From Purshia tridentata (lineage: Eukaryota; Streptophyta; Magnoliopsida; Rosales; Rosaceae): a DNA stretch of 64,000 nt. Positions 1 through 11,694 of the stretch are shown piece by piece. The position numbers and the translations under genes are program-made. The stretch's first letter is position 1, and every line of letters starts with the position of its first letter. The notes beneath the pieces were generated by a model. It was not told the DNA's origin. It made no database searches and saw nothing but the letters and a program-made list of their open reading frames with translations. Location: the NCBI GenBank assembly GCA_003254885.1, contig QANT01005805.1, positions 1 through 64,000 of the forward strand, given 5' to 3'.

Positions 1-240
1 TGGTTGTCATTTTATTAAAAAAGAGAGGATAAATTGGATAAAAATAATTTTGGCCACAATTGTCACTCACTACAATTTTGAAAAGCAGGTTTCAAACTGT
101 AATAAATATTTGTGGTGAATAACTTCAAATAGTCATTCACTACAATTTTTAAATTTTTACCAAACACCAAAACTGTTGTGAGTGACCTAGAATTGTCACT
201 CACAACAGTTTTTGGGTCTCTTACTACAATCCCAAAAGGG
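1..240. repeat. Palindromic repeat DNA, possible end of a DNA transposon
   Basis: The word CACTACAA occurs at 68-75 and 138-145, each time in a longer shared context (CACTACAATTTT), and a related TTACTACAATCCC follows near 219. A perfect 18-base inverted repeat lies at 169-186 and 195-212 around an 8-base spacer. CACTACAA resembles the start of CACTA (EnSpm) terminal repeats, and short subterminal repeats are known for that family, but no transposase or opposite end is visible because the window starts here. The call is an inference. Confidence 0.35.
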
Positions 241-1038
241 GCCTAAGCCCTAATTAAGAGATAAAATAGTAAAATAATTCAAATAAAAATAATCTCATCG
301 CACATTTGCCCATTTAATCTCATCTTAGTACGAGAGATCAACCAATGAAGTAAATTAGGGTAAAATTGGAGTGATTTATGTGTGGGAAGGTCATAATATG
401 TATTGTATTCAAATACTTCTTCAATATTCAACACTTTAATTTAAATGGGTGAAATTATATTTGTACTAATGCACTAAATCACATCATAACTCTATAGTAA
501 AATGTGTTTGGTTAAAAGTAGTATTATGATAGGTGACCTACTAGGAAGTCCTCTTATGTTACACCCCTATCCTTGTCATCTAAAAAAAAAAAAAAAATTT
601 GATGCAAACTTAAAATTTAATTATGAATTGGTTAGGTAAATATGTTCACTCGTCAATTTTGTTTTTTCACATAATCAATTGTGCCGTGTTAGTAAAAATC
701 GTTTAAATTATACTCAATTATGCTTCATGTCTCGAGTTATGTATAATTTGTATTAAACTTAGGCTTATAACAACACGTACAGCATGTCTTAGGTCGAGTT
801 TATTATGTCAAGATCAAATTTAGAATACAAATTCAAATTGTGAAGTAACTAATTATTAATCTAAAGTTATTGTTATAACGTTGGAGAGATGAGATATGTA
901 CATTCGAAAGAGGGTTGGGTTGGGCTTCTATATTTCAACCCGCCCTAGGAACGGAGTTGCAGTCTTATTACGCTGTCTGCGATTGCCACGTAGCACAGAG
1001 GAAAGTAGCAGAGCCCAATCATGCGCAGCCGTGGACCC

Positions 1039-1044
1039 CACGTG
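1039..1044. promoter_or_regulatory. G-box (CACGTG) upstream of the NF-YA gene
   Basis: A perfect palindromic CACGTG lies in a GC-richer island (about 930-1230) some 400 bases upstream of the first splice donor of the NF-YA gene. A related CCACGTAG lies near 987 and a CCAAT word near 1013. CACGTG is the classical site of plant bZIP and bHLH factors. The position suits a promoter element, but no binding evidence exists. Confidence 0.45.
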
Positions 1045-1239
1045 CGGGTGCACTGTTGAACACAGAAATCAAGCTTAGCGGTCACTTTCAATCCGGTCCG
1101 CTCACCGCGTAGGCCCCACAGAGAGAATTCCTGGTCCAGATTATCCCCCGGTCAGCACATTCCCCTGCCCGAAACGGCCACTGAATCTCAACGGCTCAGA
1201 TCTCTTCACCCCCAGACAACTGCTCGACGCTTAACCATC

Positions 1240-2786
1240 AAAGGCTTCTGAAAAAATGAAAATAAAAGTAAAAAAGAAACTCTGTGTGTTTATGGTTGAA
1301 AATAGGCATGCAGTGGAAGTAAACATGGTGATTGAGGAATTCTAATTCCGTACGGAATCTGTTTCCGAAAACGTCATCTGAATTTTGCAGGAGAAGAATC
1401 AACCCACTTCGAGTAGGAACAAGAAGAGCTACCAGAAAAACAAAGAAGGTAAATTTTCCAACTCTAAACCCTAGTTTTGCTCTGGTAATTGATTTGCCCA
1501 ACCAATTATGGGAAATTTTTAATTAGTGTATACGAGGGAATTGAATTAAAGTGTGGAATTTTATTTTATTTTTTTGGTTTTGTTTTGTTCCATTGGTGTG
1601 TATGAGCTAGGTCTTGCAGAGTGAATTGAGCTGATTTTTTTAGGTTTGATCGAGTTTATTAAGTTTATATTTATGGGTTCACTTGATTATGGGATTGGGG
1701 TTGTAGGTGAACTAGAATTGCCTATTAGTTGGGTTGGAAATGAATGAGATTTTAGACTAACGGAGTAACGGGTTCACTTTCTGCTTTGTACACTCTGAGT
1801 CAATCTTTTAGGAATAATTACAATACAATGCTTACTTTTGACTACCCAGAAATGAGGTGAACGGGGAATGGAATCTGGCTGGTGGGTTTATGTTTTTGAG
1901 TTTTTGAAAGATTGAAAGCTTGCAAGCCATGCTAGTTTCCAAATTCCAAAACAAATATACGGGTTTAATGTACATTGATCAGTTTTTTCATTGGTATGAC
2001 AAATAAGTTTAATTATCTACATAAATGAAATATTTAATGTGAAAAACTATGCTTAAGTACTTTTTTTGATCACTGTTTATAATGTGCTATTGAAAATATT
2101 TGTCAGTTTGAAACTAATCCTATATTCCTATATACTAGTTCCTCTATGTTGACGTTATCCTCAAGATATGGAGTGTACCTTAATGCCGTGTTGGGCTAAT
2201 TTTTTGTATGCTTGAAGCATTATTGGATGGTCTCCCTTCTACTTATTGCTAGTATGAAAATAACAGAATTAATCATTTATTTTAGAGTGCGTGTATTTCC
2301 TTTGTCATCCTGTATCTTGTAAATGCAACTCAAAAGCTGAGTATTTTGATGAGATGATCAATGAGTTTATTCACGTGAGTGATATATAAGTACTCCATCA
2401 AATTTTTTCAATTGCAAATTTTTTATGTGCTTATACGCTCACTTCAATCCTTAAGAGTGAAAAATGAAAGAAAGAAACATATAACTTCAACTTTGAAACA
2501 CATTAAATATTATGCATTTGAAAGCTTAGACCATGTTAGACAGTTTATAATTCATAACAAGATTTTAAACTAGAAAATTTTGTAGCTTCTGCAAGAGATA
2601 TACATAGTTGCAAACCAGACTAATCTTATCTTTTTAATAATCTTGTTGGACAGTGTTCCTTCAGATGGTATTTAATCACCAGATTATGCTAATCTCATGG
2701 CCTAGGTAGCTCCTCTTTTCTTAACCCGAGCTATTCTGATTTTGCAGCTACATATTGTTTTGGGATTCTTCGCTTACGACATCCTC
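1240..2786 (+). other. 5' leader and leader intron of the NF-YA gene
   Basis: No coding sequence is seen. A GT donor at 1449-1450 (GAAG/GTAAAT) and an acceptor at 2746-2747 (TTTGCAG/CTAC) bracket a ~1.3 kb AT-rich intron that would join a leader exon to the exon carrying ATG 2787. A telo-box AAACCCTA lies at 1466-1473 just inside the intron. Large leader introns are common in plant NF-YA genes. The transcription start is not visible. Confidence 0.6.
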
Positions 2787-5114
2787 ATGACTTCTTCTGT
2801 GCATGATCATTCTGGTATGTTTTGCAAAAGTATTGATATCATCATATGATACCTTTTAGTAATTCAGTTTGGTTTCAGATTTTCAGTAAATAAATAAGAT
2901 TCTAAAACCACTTTTTTTTCTGGCATTTAATTGAGCTGGAATAATTAATGTGTGACAAGAAATGGAATTGCTTCTTGTATGGTTCTTCTGCTTCTTTGAT
3001 ATAAGAATGGTGCCCTTTTTGTATTAGATTGGCTAAAGGAATAATTATTTTGGTGAAATGAACATCTGTTTACCTATGTCATACCTAAAACCAAGCCCAT
3101 TTCTGATGCTTAAGTTGAAATCTAAGTTTGAATTTAGCAACATCTGTTTCAGATCCAACCATCGACTTTCTTTGTGGTTCCTCATTTTGATTTGTGGTTT
3201 ACATAATTTTCTTAGTAATAGCCTGTTTCTTCTGTCATTTAAGGTGTGCTATGGCAAGAATCAGCGTAGTGATGTAGGATTAACTAGACTTTCCTCATAT
3301 TTCTGGTTTATGGCACTGAAGTCCATAGGCTTAGTTCTTTGTTACTTTATTAATTTATTTAGTTATTCCTTTTGTGAGGTTTAACATCATGGGTTAACTG
3401 TTTTGTCCTTTTTTGAATGCGGTGATATATATTTTGCAATATTGGTTGCACAGATAATAGTGAATCTGATGACCAGCAAAAGCATCCAGAGTCTCAAATT
3501 CATTCTTCCTCTCCTGCAACTGGAATGTCTTATCCTGGGATTCCAACCCCAAATATTCAGTATGCAGCCCCTCCACAGATTGGAGCAGCACATACAGTGG
3601 TACAATCTTATTTGTTTAATCTGAAAATTTCAAGATGCATTTTTTTCTGAAAACAACTTTATGATGTTGTGTTTTCCAAGGTAGTTAGACCGTTTATATG
3701 TGGTTGGGTCTCCTAAATTTTGACCTTTTCTACATAGAGAGATTTATGTTTGGTAAGGAAAAAAGGGAGAGTTTCAAACTGTTTAGTAGAAGGGGAAAGG
3801 TGAGGAGGGAATAGTCCTCTCTAGGCCCACGCAAATCTTTAGTTGGACTTAGTTTGGGGCTCAATCTTTAGTAAAAGTTGCAACACTACATTTATGTCCT
3901 CATCCCTTCTACCAAACAAGAGGAAGCAAAAATCTTCTTCTCTCCCTTTATCTTTCCTATATGATTTACTGTCTACTTGCTTTCGCAACCTTCCATCCCA
4001 ACATATTGTTAGTGAAACTATTGGTATTTTTTAAAAGCATGCTTGTTCCAGAATGTTAGTATCACTGGAAGTTGCATCTTCTCAAGCCCATTTTTATGCA
4101 GTAGTTTGTTCTGCATTCGTAATGTTATTGCTTTAGATATATCTTACAAGGTCCTATTCACCTGCATTAATAATCTTAGGAAATCATATATGATCTCTTA
4201 TAAATAGTTGGCACAGATTTTGAAATGAAAAATATTCTAGGGTGGGGTGGTATATCTCGAGTTCTCTTCTGTAGGCCTTGTTTGGAAAAATTGGTTAAGT
4301 GAAGTGCTTCTATTCCTGAATAATTTGACATCCTCTTGCTTTAATGTCTGCTACTGCCCCATTGAATGTACAACTAAGAGAGCTGGAAAACATAAATAAT
4401 TTATCTTATGTACCTAATTTAATTTCAAAAAGTTTTGATACATTATCGTTGGCTTGTCTAATGAAGGCCCCAGCAGCTTACCCATATCCAGACCCTTACT
4501 ACAGAAGCATCTTTGCTCCCTATGATGCACAGCCATATCCTCCACAGCCCTATGGGGGCCAGCCAACGGTATTTATTCCCCTTTTCATTTGGATATCATT
4601 TCTTGAGAACTTGGTTTTTTTCTTATGGACATGAAATTTATGGTTATTGAATGTGTATTCATTTCAGGTCCATCTTCAGTTAATGGGAATTCAGCAAGCT
4701 GGAGTTCCGTTGCCATCAGATGCTGTTGAGGAACCTGTGTTTGTAAATGCAAAACAATATCATGGCATCTTGCGACGTCGGCAATCTCGTGCTAAAGCAG
4801 AATCAGAAAATAAAGCTCTAAAATCTCGGAAGGTAATATTGTGGACTGCAAATCACTTGCATGTCATGTTCAATGAAATGTTGGGGTAGGCTTCATTTAT
4901 TCATTGGCACTTCAAACTACTCTTGCAGCCTTACTTGCATGAATCTCGACACTTGCATGCATTAAGAAGAGCTAGAGGATGTGGGGGTCGGTTTCTTAAT
5001 GCAAAGAAAGATGAGAACCAACAGAATGAAATGACGTCGGGCGACAATTCACAGCCAAATATCAATTTGAACTCTGATAAAAATGGGCTTGCTTCCTCAG
5101 ATGGAACATCCTAA
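2787..5114 (+). CDS. NF-YA7: NF-YA7-like nuclear factor Y subunit A, 208 aa
   Basis: Subunit A of the trimeric CCAAT-box factor NF-Y; it joins the NF-YB/NF-YC dimer in the nucleus and reads the CCAAT base sequence. Coding exons: 2787-2814, 3454-3599, 4467-4568, 4668-4832, 4929-5114. A leader intron probably runs 1449-2747. Visible landmarks are [14 protein letters not shown], then the NF-YB/C contact helix [18 protein letters not shown], the RAKAESENK linker, and the DNA-contact part [14 protein letters not shown] with [11 protein letters not shown]. The start MTSSVH and the short acidic and Ser-rich ends match the NF-YA4/7 group rather than the longer miR169-regulated members. I saw no match to a miR169 site in the ~300 bases after the stop. 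The acceptor at 4465-4466 is weak in pyrimidines. The frame is consistent across all five exons. Confidence 0.93.
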
Positions 5115-7906
5115 TTACTTCAAAAGTAATTGCAGCACACTCAAGGGGCAGCCTCGTTAGTCTCAGTAGTGCTTCTTCGTGGTTCTTCACTAAAAGCTCA
5201 TTAGCATGTATAGGTTCTTCAGTAGTAGGCTTGTAGGGAGGTTGCAGAAGACATTGCAGGCAGTCTTTCTGAAGCACAGTGATATAACCTTCTTCCCAGT
5301 GGGTTTCTTTTTGAGCCTTGCTCTTCTTTTTTTCCCCGAGAGAGTGATGGTTAAGTTTGCTGTGTAGGGTCATATCTTTGCACTTAAACCTGTTGTGAGG
5401 TTTGAAGCTTGTCTGACAAAAATTAGAATCCTGTTGTTTGGTTTGATAATGTTTTGTTAGATTGGCAAAGGTTAGGTTGGCTGCTGTTAAGTAGTATCAG
5501 TTTTTATTCGATTGTTATGAACTGAGACAATAATAAGTTGAATGGTTAATGAAATTGGTGTTGATTCTAGAGGTGATTTGTCATTAGCACCATGCTATGT
5601 TGAAAATATAAGTGCAATTTTCGTTGGGGTGTCAAATGGGATCGTCAAAACTCAAATAGACGGCCTTTGTGCTGATTTGCTCTCTCAAAATCCAATGTCT
5701 CATATGAAGAAAGGAATATAAGATTTGCAAAATCCGATTCTGGGAAACGAACACCATTATCTCTTTAACACATTGACATTATAATTACCCAACTAGCATT
5801 TTCAGCATTTCTATTACTCTTTTTGGAAATTATTAATATAATAATTAATTGTACAAATTCAACTCATCTTTGTGAGTTTCATTCATTAGCTTGGGGAAGT
5901 CAATAAGTTGCTGTCAATGTTGACGATTGTCAATGATTCTGAGTAATGGGTCATTCAAACAAACATAATTCCTCTACCTCTTAATTATCTCTTTCATCTT
6001 TCAAAGATGGGGTGGGTTCTCAGCATTCAACGTATGACCATTACCTTTTTTCATTTTTTATTTTTTTTACCTTATCTGATTCCCAATTTTCTACCACAAA
6101 ATCATTTCAATGGTTGTCTAAATTTCTAACGTCGTTTGAATTTGTCTTTTATGGGCAGCTTGATATTTTCACCTCTTGTATGAGATTTGGGTTGTTGGGT
6201 ATGGATTGGACAACTAGCAAGTAAATACGGATCGAGATGGACTTGTTGTTTTTGTTGGCATTCTCATGTCCAATGATGCCACTTGAAACTCGCATGACCA
6301 AGAACAATGCAATTTTAACCACACAGAATTTTATCAAAAACAAGCAAAGAAAAAAAAAACAAAACAAAATTCTGTGCACTATATATATATATATAATCCT
6401 GAGCACGCATGCAGATAGTTCCATTCTAAGAAAGAAAAAACAAGACAGTTCCATGATTCCTTGGGAAATGCATGACATGTTCATCCTAACAAGTTTGGTG
6501 AAAAGTAATAGCAAACAGCAGGCCAGGCCAGGTAGCTAGCTTGTCATTGGAAATGTAATTAAAAATTACTAATTATGACTTGGTTAGCATACATCACTTC
6601 AATTGTGGCTCATACGTCCAATCTATTGGAGAGGGTTATCCAATTGCATGTACGTACGTGCTTGGCCTTGATATTGGGATGTTCCATATTTGTAATCGTC
6701 TAATCGACATATATAGGAAAAAAAAATTAATTAATGAGTTCCTCTTTATAAGCAAAGTTAAATCAAAACGTACTAGCTAATTCTGACTAAAAAAAAAAAA
6801 AAAAACCAAAACTAGCTATAGACTGCTTGATAATGAGCTTAGCCACCCATCAATCTCTATGAATGAAATCGTACATTTTTCATCTTGGTCTTATATATAT
6901 ATTCTTTTTCTATGGAGTACTGCTGCTATCCATATTTTCTTGGCAATGTTATGTACCATGTCTTTCTTATTAATAAAAAGATACTTATATAAGGAACTAA
7001 GTAAGTCTTATATTTATTAAAAAACGACATAAAATAAGATGGTTTATATAATTTTATTATTTTAAATATATATCAACTATATTTATGGAAGAAACTTAAG
7101 CAAATCTCCACGTATATAATTAAAGAGTGCATGGTGATGATGTTGTCGTGTTGACAATGAGATCATAAATTGCCATTAATGCAGAGTCTCTCTCATCGCT
7201 CTCATGATACCCTTTCTTTAACTCTCCTTATCTAATAAGTTTTTGACAAAAATAAGTTGATATACTTTCATACCACTCCTAATCATAGCAAGTATACATA
7301 TATATATATATATATGATGATATTGTGCCATAATTAGTAGCAAACATATTAAAATTTCTCCCATCACATGAACTTCCTATCAAGCTCTATCAATGTCTAC
7401 CTTTACACCTTTTTTCATGCATGGACCCCCAAGAACACCTCACAAAAGAGAGAGAGATGTAAAATGGAAGCAAAGGAATGGGGTGGGGTCTCTGTTTGTG
7501 AGTCTACAACACTCTTTTGGTGCATGACAAAAATGGGGTCATCCTCCTCCCCTCCACCAAAACTAAAACAAAACTTGTGGGGTCCCTTTTGATGGGGCTG
7601 GAAAGGGATCTCTCCACCTTTGTTGATTTTGCAAAATCACGCAATGTGATATGGGAACATGGCTTAGTGGACCTCATGACCCAATTGTGGGGTTCTACTG
7701 TCCCAAACCTTAAGGCCTTATTTTGTGTGCTACCTCTCCTTCTCTTCCAAAAGTAAAATAGGAAAACCAATTAAAAGAAAAAGTGAGAAGCAAAGAGCTT
7801 CACGATCATAATATACATAGCCAGGGAGAGACAAGAAGACACCAACTGAGTCTGTGTAGCTAGCCATTGACTCCTCATAGAACCCCATAATCATCAGCCC
7901 ATTAAT

Positions 7907-7937
<31 letters not shown>

Positions 7938-8900
7938 TCATAGGGGCAACTTAATTTGAAGGAGTGTTTGTAAGCTTTGGATGCTTTCAAGATATGAACC
8001 CTTTATGTAAAATGTCAACCTGTGAAATATAATTTATCTAAAAGTCAATTGCTTTTCTCATTCATCATCTCTCTCTTTTTTCTTTTTTCACTCTCTTGGA
8101 TTCTTGTGAGTGAAGGGATGGATGTGGGAAACACTCTCAAATGTCACCAAAAGGGTGTGTGTGGTTGGTGCTGGTCGACCTTAACCACAAAAGTGAATTT
8201 TAGGGTTCAGATTCTAACTTTGAGGGGTTGAATTTAAACTTAAACAGAAAATATAATTAAACTTAAAGCGTGGTTAATTAGATTCTATAGTGTGTGAAAG
8301 CATTAAGCATGTGGTTAAGCCACTATAATATACTCTTCACGTAGCTCTGATCACCTCTGATGTAATTAATAAGACCTAAAACCCTAATATACTCGCCATG
8401 CCACTGACAGTGGATAAGTTGGGGTTAATGATGACACTGCACATGAGAATATATGTATACGACATATTTAACAACATGATTTATTAAATGTACGATTAAA
8501 TATATATGACCCATATATAATAGTATACTAACTAGCTGGGGTTTTATAAATATATGTGTATCAACATGGTTGTTCTTGTTGCATGCATGCATGTGTGAAG
8601 CCCTGCATTGCCACTTCTTGATATTTAATTCATTCAGTGGTTCTGATTTGTTCTTAGGCCTCTTCACTAAGCTAAAGTACACTAGATGCTTTGATTGTTA
8701 TATACACTGGCATCATTGAAGCTTAAAATTTAAGTGTTCCTTTTGTTAAAATTAATAAACAAAAGAACAACAACTAAACACTAAATAATTTGGGCAAATG
8801 AGGCGTGGCTATTTCCCATTTTCTTGTTCTTCTCAATAAATTCCCACTTAATAATGGTGCACCAAATTACGGTCTTTTTTTTGTAGTTTTAAATTGTATG
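5115..8900. other. NF-YA 3' region and gene-poor DNA
   Basis: The first few hundred bases are probably the NF-YA 3' untranslated region. The rest is AT-rich and holds no frame with recognisable protein homology. Simple repeats are present: (AT)n near 6379-6394 and 7296-7315, and (GA)n near 7918-7937. The stretch at about 7480-7740 is richer in GC and lacks repeats, but its short overlapping frames on both strands have no motif I recognise, so I leave it uncalled. Confidence 0.5.
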
Positions 8901-8919
8901 TGTAGTTATGATAGAATTA

Positions 8920-9139
8920 ATTACTATCACTTATAAATTATAAATAAGGTAAATTTTAACCGCCCTATCACTAAGGTCATTAAAGACTATCACTAAGGTC
9001 ATTAAAGACTAGTTTGACTCCTCACAGATCAAGCTGTAAAATTACTATCACTTATAAATTATAAATAAGGTAAATCTTAACCGCCCTATCACTAAGGTCA
9101 TTTAAGACTAGTTTGACTCCTCACAGATCAAGCTGTAAG
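8920..9139. repeat. Tandem duplication, about 99 and 121 bases
   Basis: Copy 1 (8920-9040) and copy 2 (9041-9139) start with the same ATTACTATCACTTATAAA and end with CACAGATCAAGCTGTAA. They differ by a few substitutions. Copy 1 is longer because a 22-base inner unit containing TATCACTAAGGTCATTAAAG is itself doubled. Near identity shows a recent event. No gene is involved. Confidence 0.85.
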
Positions 9140-9851
9140 AGATTTATCTTTCTTGAATTTCCTAACCTCGGTTTGGATAGCCTAGCCTGTGAGCAGATCA
9201 ATAAGGGAATTAGTTGAGGTGGACATAAGATAGCGCAAACACTGCTGACCGCCCAACCAATAAAGATAAATAAATAAATTCAATGACCGCCAAACCAAAA
9301 TAAATAAACAAATTAAAGGTCAGCGAACACCACTTGTATTACAAACAAATGAATACTGTAGCGTGATATGAATCATATGATCATGATATTGTTGGTTATA
9401 TTATCTTCTCAACCCCTTTCAATTTTTACCCCCTTTTGTCCATTATGTGAATTTTTTCTCCCTTTGTTTTATACTTACACATCTCACTTTTTCAACAAGA
9501 CACCAAAAGTACCAAACCCATTTTATTTAAAAAATTAGCAACATATTTATGGCTTGCATCACTACTACTAGTACTAACCCATCAAAGATTCAAAGGTTGA
9601 TAATGAAAGCTAGACTTGCTTAGAATCAAGTTTGTTAAGGTTTAGGGCTTATCCAATGTACCAGCTAGAGGATGGGTTACGATTCAACTTGCCTGTAATT
9701 TTTTATATTTTTTATATCAGATTTTACTAGTCTATGAATGAATGGACAATTTCTTTCTTCTTTTTTTTTTAGCAAAAAATTTTAAAATATTGGGCCGGGG
9801 CTATGTCCAGCTTTCACTCCTTGGCTCTAATCAAAAGCCCAAGCCTAGTGT

Positions 9852-10098
9852 ATCGATTGTTCAATGGAGCAGGCAGGAAATGAATTCCGGGTTCGGGTCA
9901 ACCCCACCCAATACCAAAACCCATACCCAGCAATTCAAAGCGTTACAGTACTTTTTGTCTATTTCCTCTGTCTTAATCGATTGTTCAATGGAGCAGGCAG
10001 GAAATTTATTCCGGGTTCGGGTCAACCCCACCCAATACCAAAACCCATACCCAGCAATTCAAGGCGTTACAGTACTTTTTGTCTATTTCCTCTGTCTT
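9852..10098. repeat. 124-base tandem duplication
   Basis: Two head-to-tail copies begin at 9852 and 9976 (ATCGATTGTTCAATGGAGCA) and end in TATTTCCTCTGTCTT. Only about four bases differ between them. The pair lies about 1.6 kb upstream of the HD-ZIP III start codon and makes overlapping open frames that look like a repeated protein. Those frames lack homology and are a by-product of the duplication. Confidence 0.9.
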
Positions 10099-10188
10099 CA
10101 CGCTTCCCATGCATCCAGTGTGCCCACAGTTTCTTTCTTCCTCATGATCTCATCCCTCCCTCCCTCTCACACTCACTCACTCATAACC

Positions 10189-10227
10189 CATACATACATA
10201 CATACATACATACATACATACATACAT
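10189..10227. repeat. (CATA)n microsatellite
   Basis: About nine CATA units in a row in the far upstream region of the HD-ZIP III gene. It is preceded by a pyrimidine-rich tract (CTCACACTCACTCACTC). Confidence 0.9.
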
Positions 10228-10779
10228 TATACATACCCCCATGCACATATAAAAGGCTACTGTTACCTGGTGTACAGTACAACGACAATGGTCATGCAAA
10301 ATCATGCACACGTCTTCGTATTATATATATTAATAAATAATAATACATATATATTTGCATAGAGAAATTTTTTCTGTTTTTTTCTGTTATTACTAATCGG
10401 AAAAATAAAATAATAGATCATAGTATTTGTCTAAGTGCATGGAAATACAAATGTAAGTAGAACTAAGTTATTGACCAAAGAAAAAAAGAGCAAAAGTTGG
10501 TAGTAGTAGTACTAATGGTATGACATGTAAACATACATTTTTCATAATTTAAAATGTTATTTATTTTATTTTTTTTGCCAGAATTTTTTATCATTAAAAT
10601 ATATAACTTTGCAGCATTAATTAAATCTGTTTGTATAATATCACATCACCAATTAACGAGATATCAAAAATGAGTCTCTTTCTTGCTTGGTGTGGTCAGG
10701 CTTTGGGTCTCTCCCACGGTATTGGCCTGCAGGGTCATATCATATCATATCAGCAGTCGGCAGTAGCAATTTCGCACAG

Positions 10780-11001
10780 CACACTCCGCTGCCTTCTCAT
10801 TTAATTTATTCTTTTCCTTTTTTTTCTTTCGTTTTCAAATGTTCACATCACACACAGTTATAGAGAATAAGAGAGAAAGAAGAAAGATTTGTATGTTTTT
10901 TTTATATATATACATTTATTTTTGGAGAAAAAAGTTAAAAAACCAAGAAAGAAAATACAAAACAAAATGGGAAAGGAGAAAAGGACAGAGTCTTTTACAG
11001 A

Positions 11002-11044
<43 letters not shown>

Positions 11045-11694
11045 AATAGATTAGCCACCTGCCCTTTCATTTGCCATTGGCCTCTTTGTTTTTTCTGCTT
11101 GCTTTCTCTGTCACATACAAACCCACAAACAAAGAAAGACACACATTCTCTCTCTCTTGCTCTGCCTAGCTATCTCTTTCTGTGGTTTTTTTCTTTTTTC
11201 CTTTTTTCTTTTAAATCTCTTTGAGGGAAATTCTCGAGATTGGAGTCTAAACCGCAAACAAGGACACGCCTTTGAGGATTTAATACACCACTATTGAGCA
11301 AGCAAGGGACTTTTCCAAGTTGGGTTTTTGAGATAGAAGAGAGAGTACTCATAAAGAGGCAGATACGGTCATCTGATGAAGGAGAGAGGAGGCTCTCTTG
11401 GTGGAGAGAGCCTGCCCACTGAGACCAACTACAACAACAAAGAAGAAGAAGACGAAGAACATCTAGACCAACAACAACAACAACAACCAAAGCAACCATC
11501 TTTCTAAGCTTTTATTTCCCATTTTTTGTTGCTGTGCCAAACCAGTGGGCACGAGGCCAGCCTAAAAACTTCAAAACACTACCTGGGTCTTTGTCTTCTT
11601 GTCTCCTCCGAGATTTTTCATTTGGGTTTTTTCCTCATTTTCTTGCTTTCTCCTTTAGCTTTTTTGTGTGTGTGGGGTGGGTTTGTATTATCAC
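10780..11694 (+). promoter_or_regulatory. Long 5' leader of the HD-ZIP III gene with GA repeat
   Basis: A GA microsatellite of about 20 units lies at 11004-11042, and CT-rich DNA follows to 11170. A long leader with CT/GA tracts fits class III HD-ZIP genes. A TATATATA word lies near 10903. The leader holds at least one ATG-started uORF (separate entry). The exact transcription start cannot be read from the sequence. Confidence 0.5.
11376..11507 (+). CDS. uORF of 43 codons in the HD-ZIP III leader
   Basis: ATG at 11376, stop TAA at 11505-11507, ending about 190 bases before the main ATG 11695. The peptide starts MKERGGSLGGESLP, is acidic in the middle (NKEEEDEEHLD), then has six glutamines and ends PKQPSF. 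The main frame does not overlap it. A uORF of this length could lower or gate translation of the transcription factor, but that is inference. The Q run comes from a CAA repeat, so its length may vary. Confidence 0.45.
   Translation: MKERGGSLGGESLPTETNYNNKEEEDEEHLDQQQQQQPKQPSF

Noticed and set aside
7504-7770. Overlapping frames of 74-88 codons at 7.4-7.8 kb
   Set aside because: No family resemblance; several equal frames on both strands suggest chance in a region with few stops.
9742-10362. Long overlapping frames (206 and 158 codons) with an apparent internal protein repeat
   Set aside because: The repeat is produced by the 124-base tandem duplication and the CATA microsatellite; no start context, splice signal or homology.
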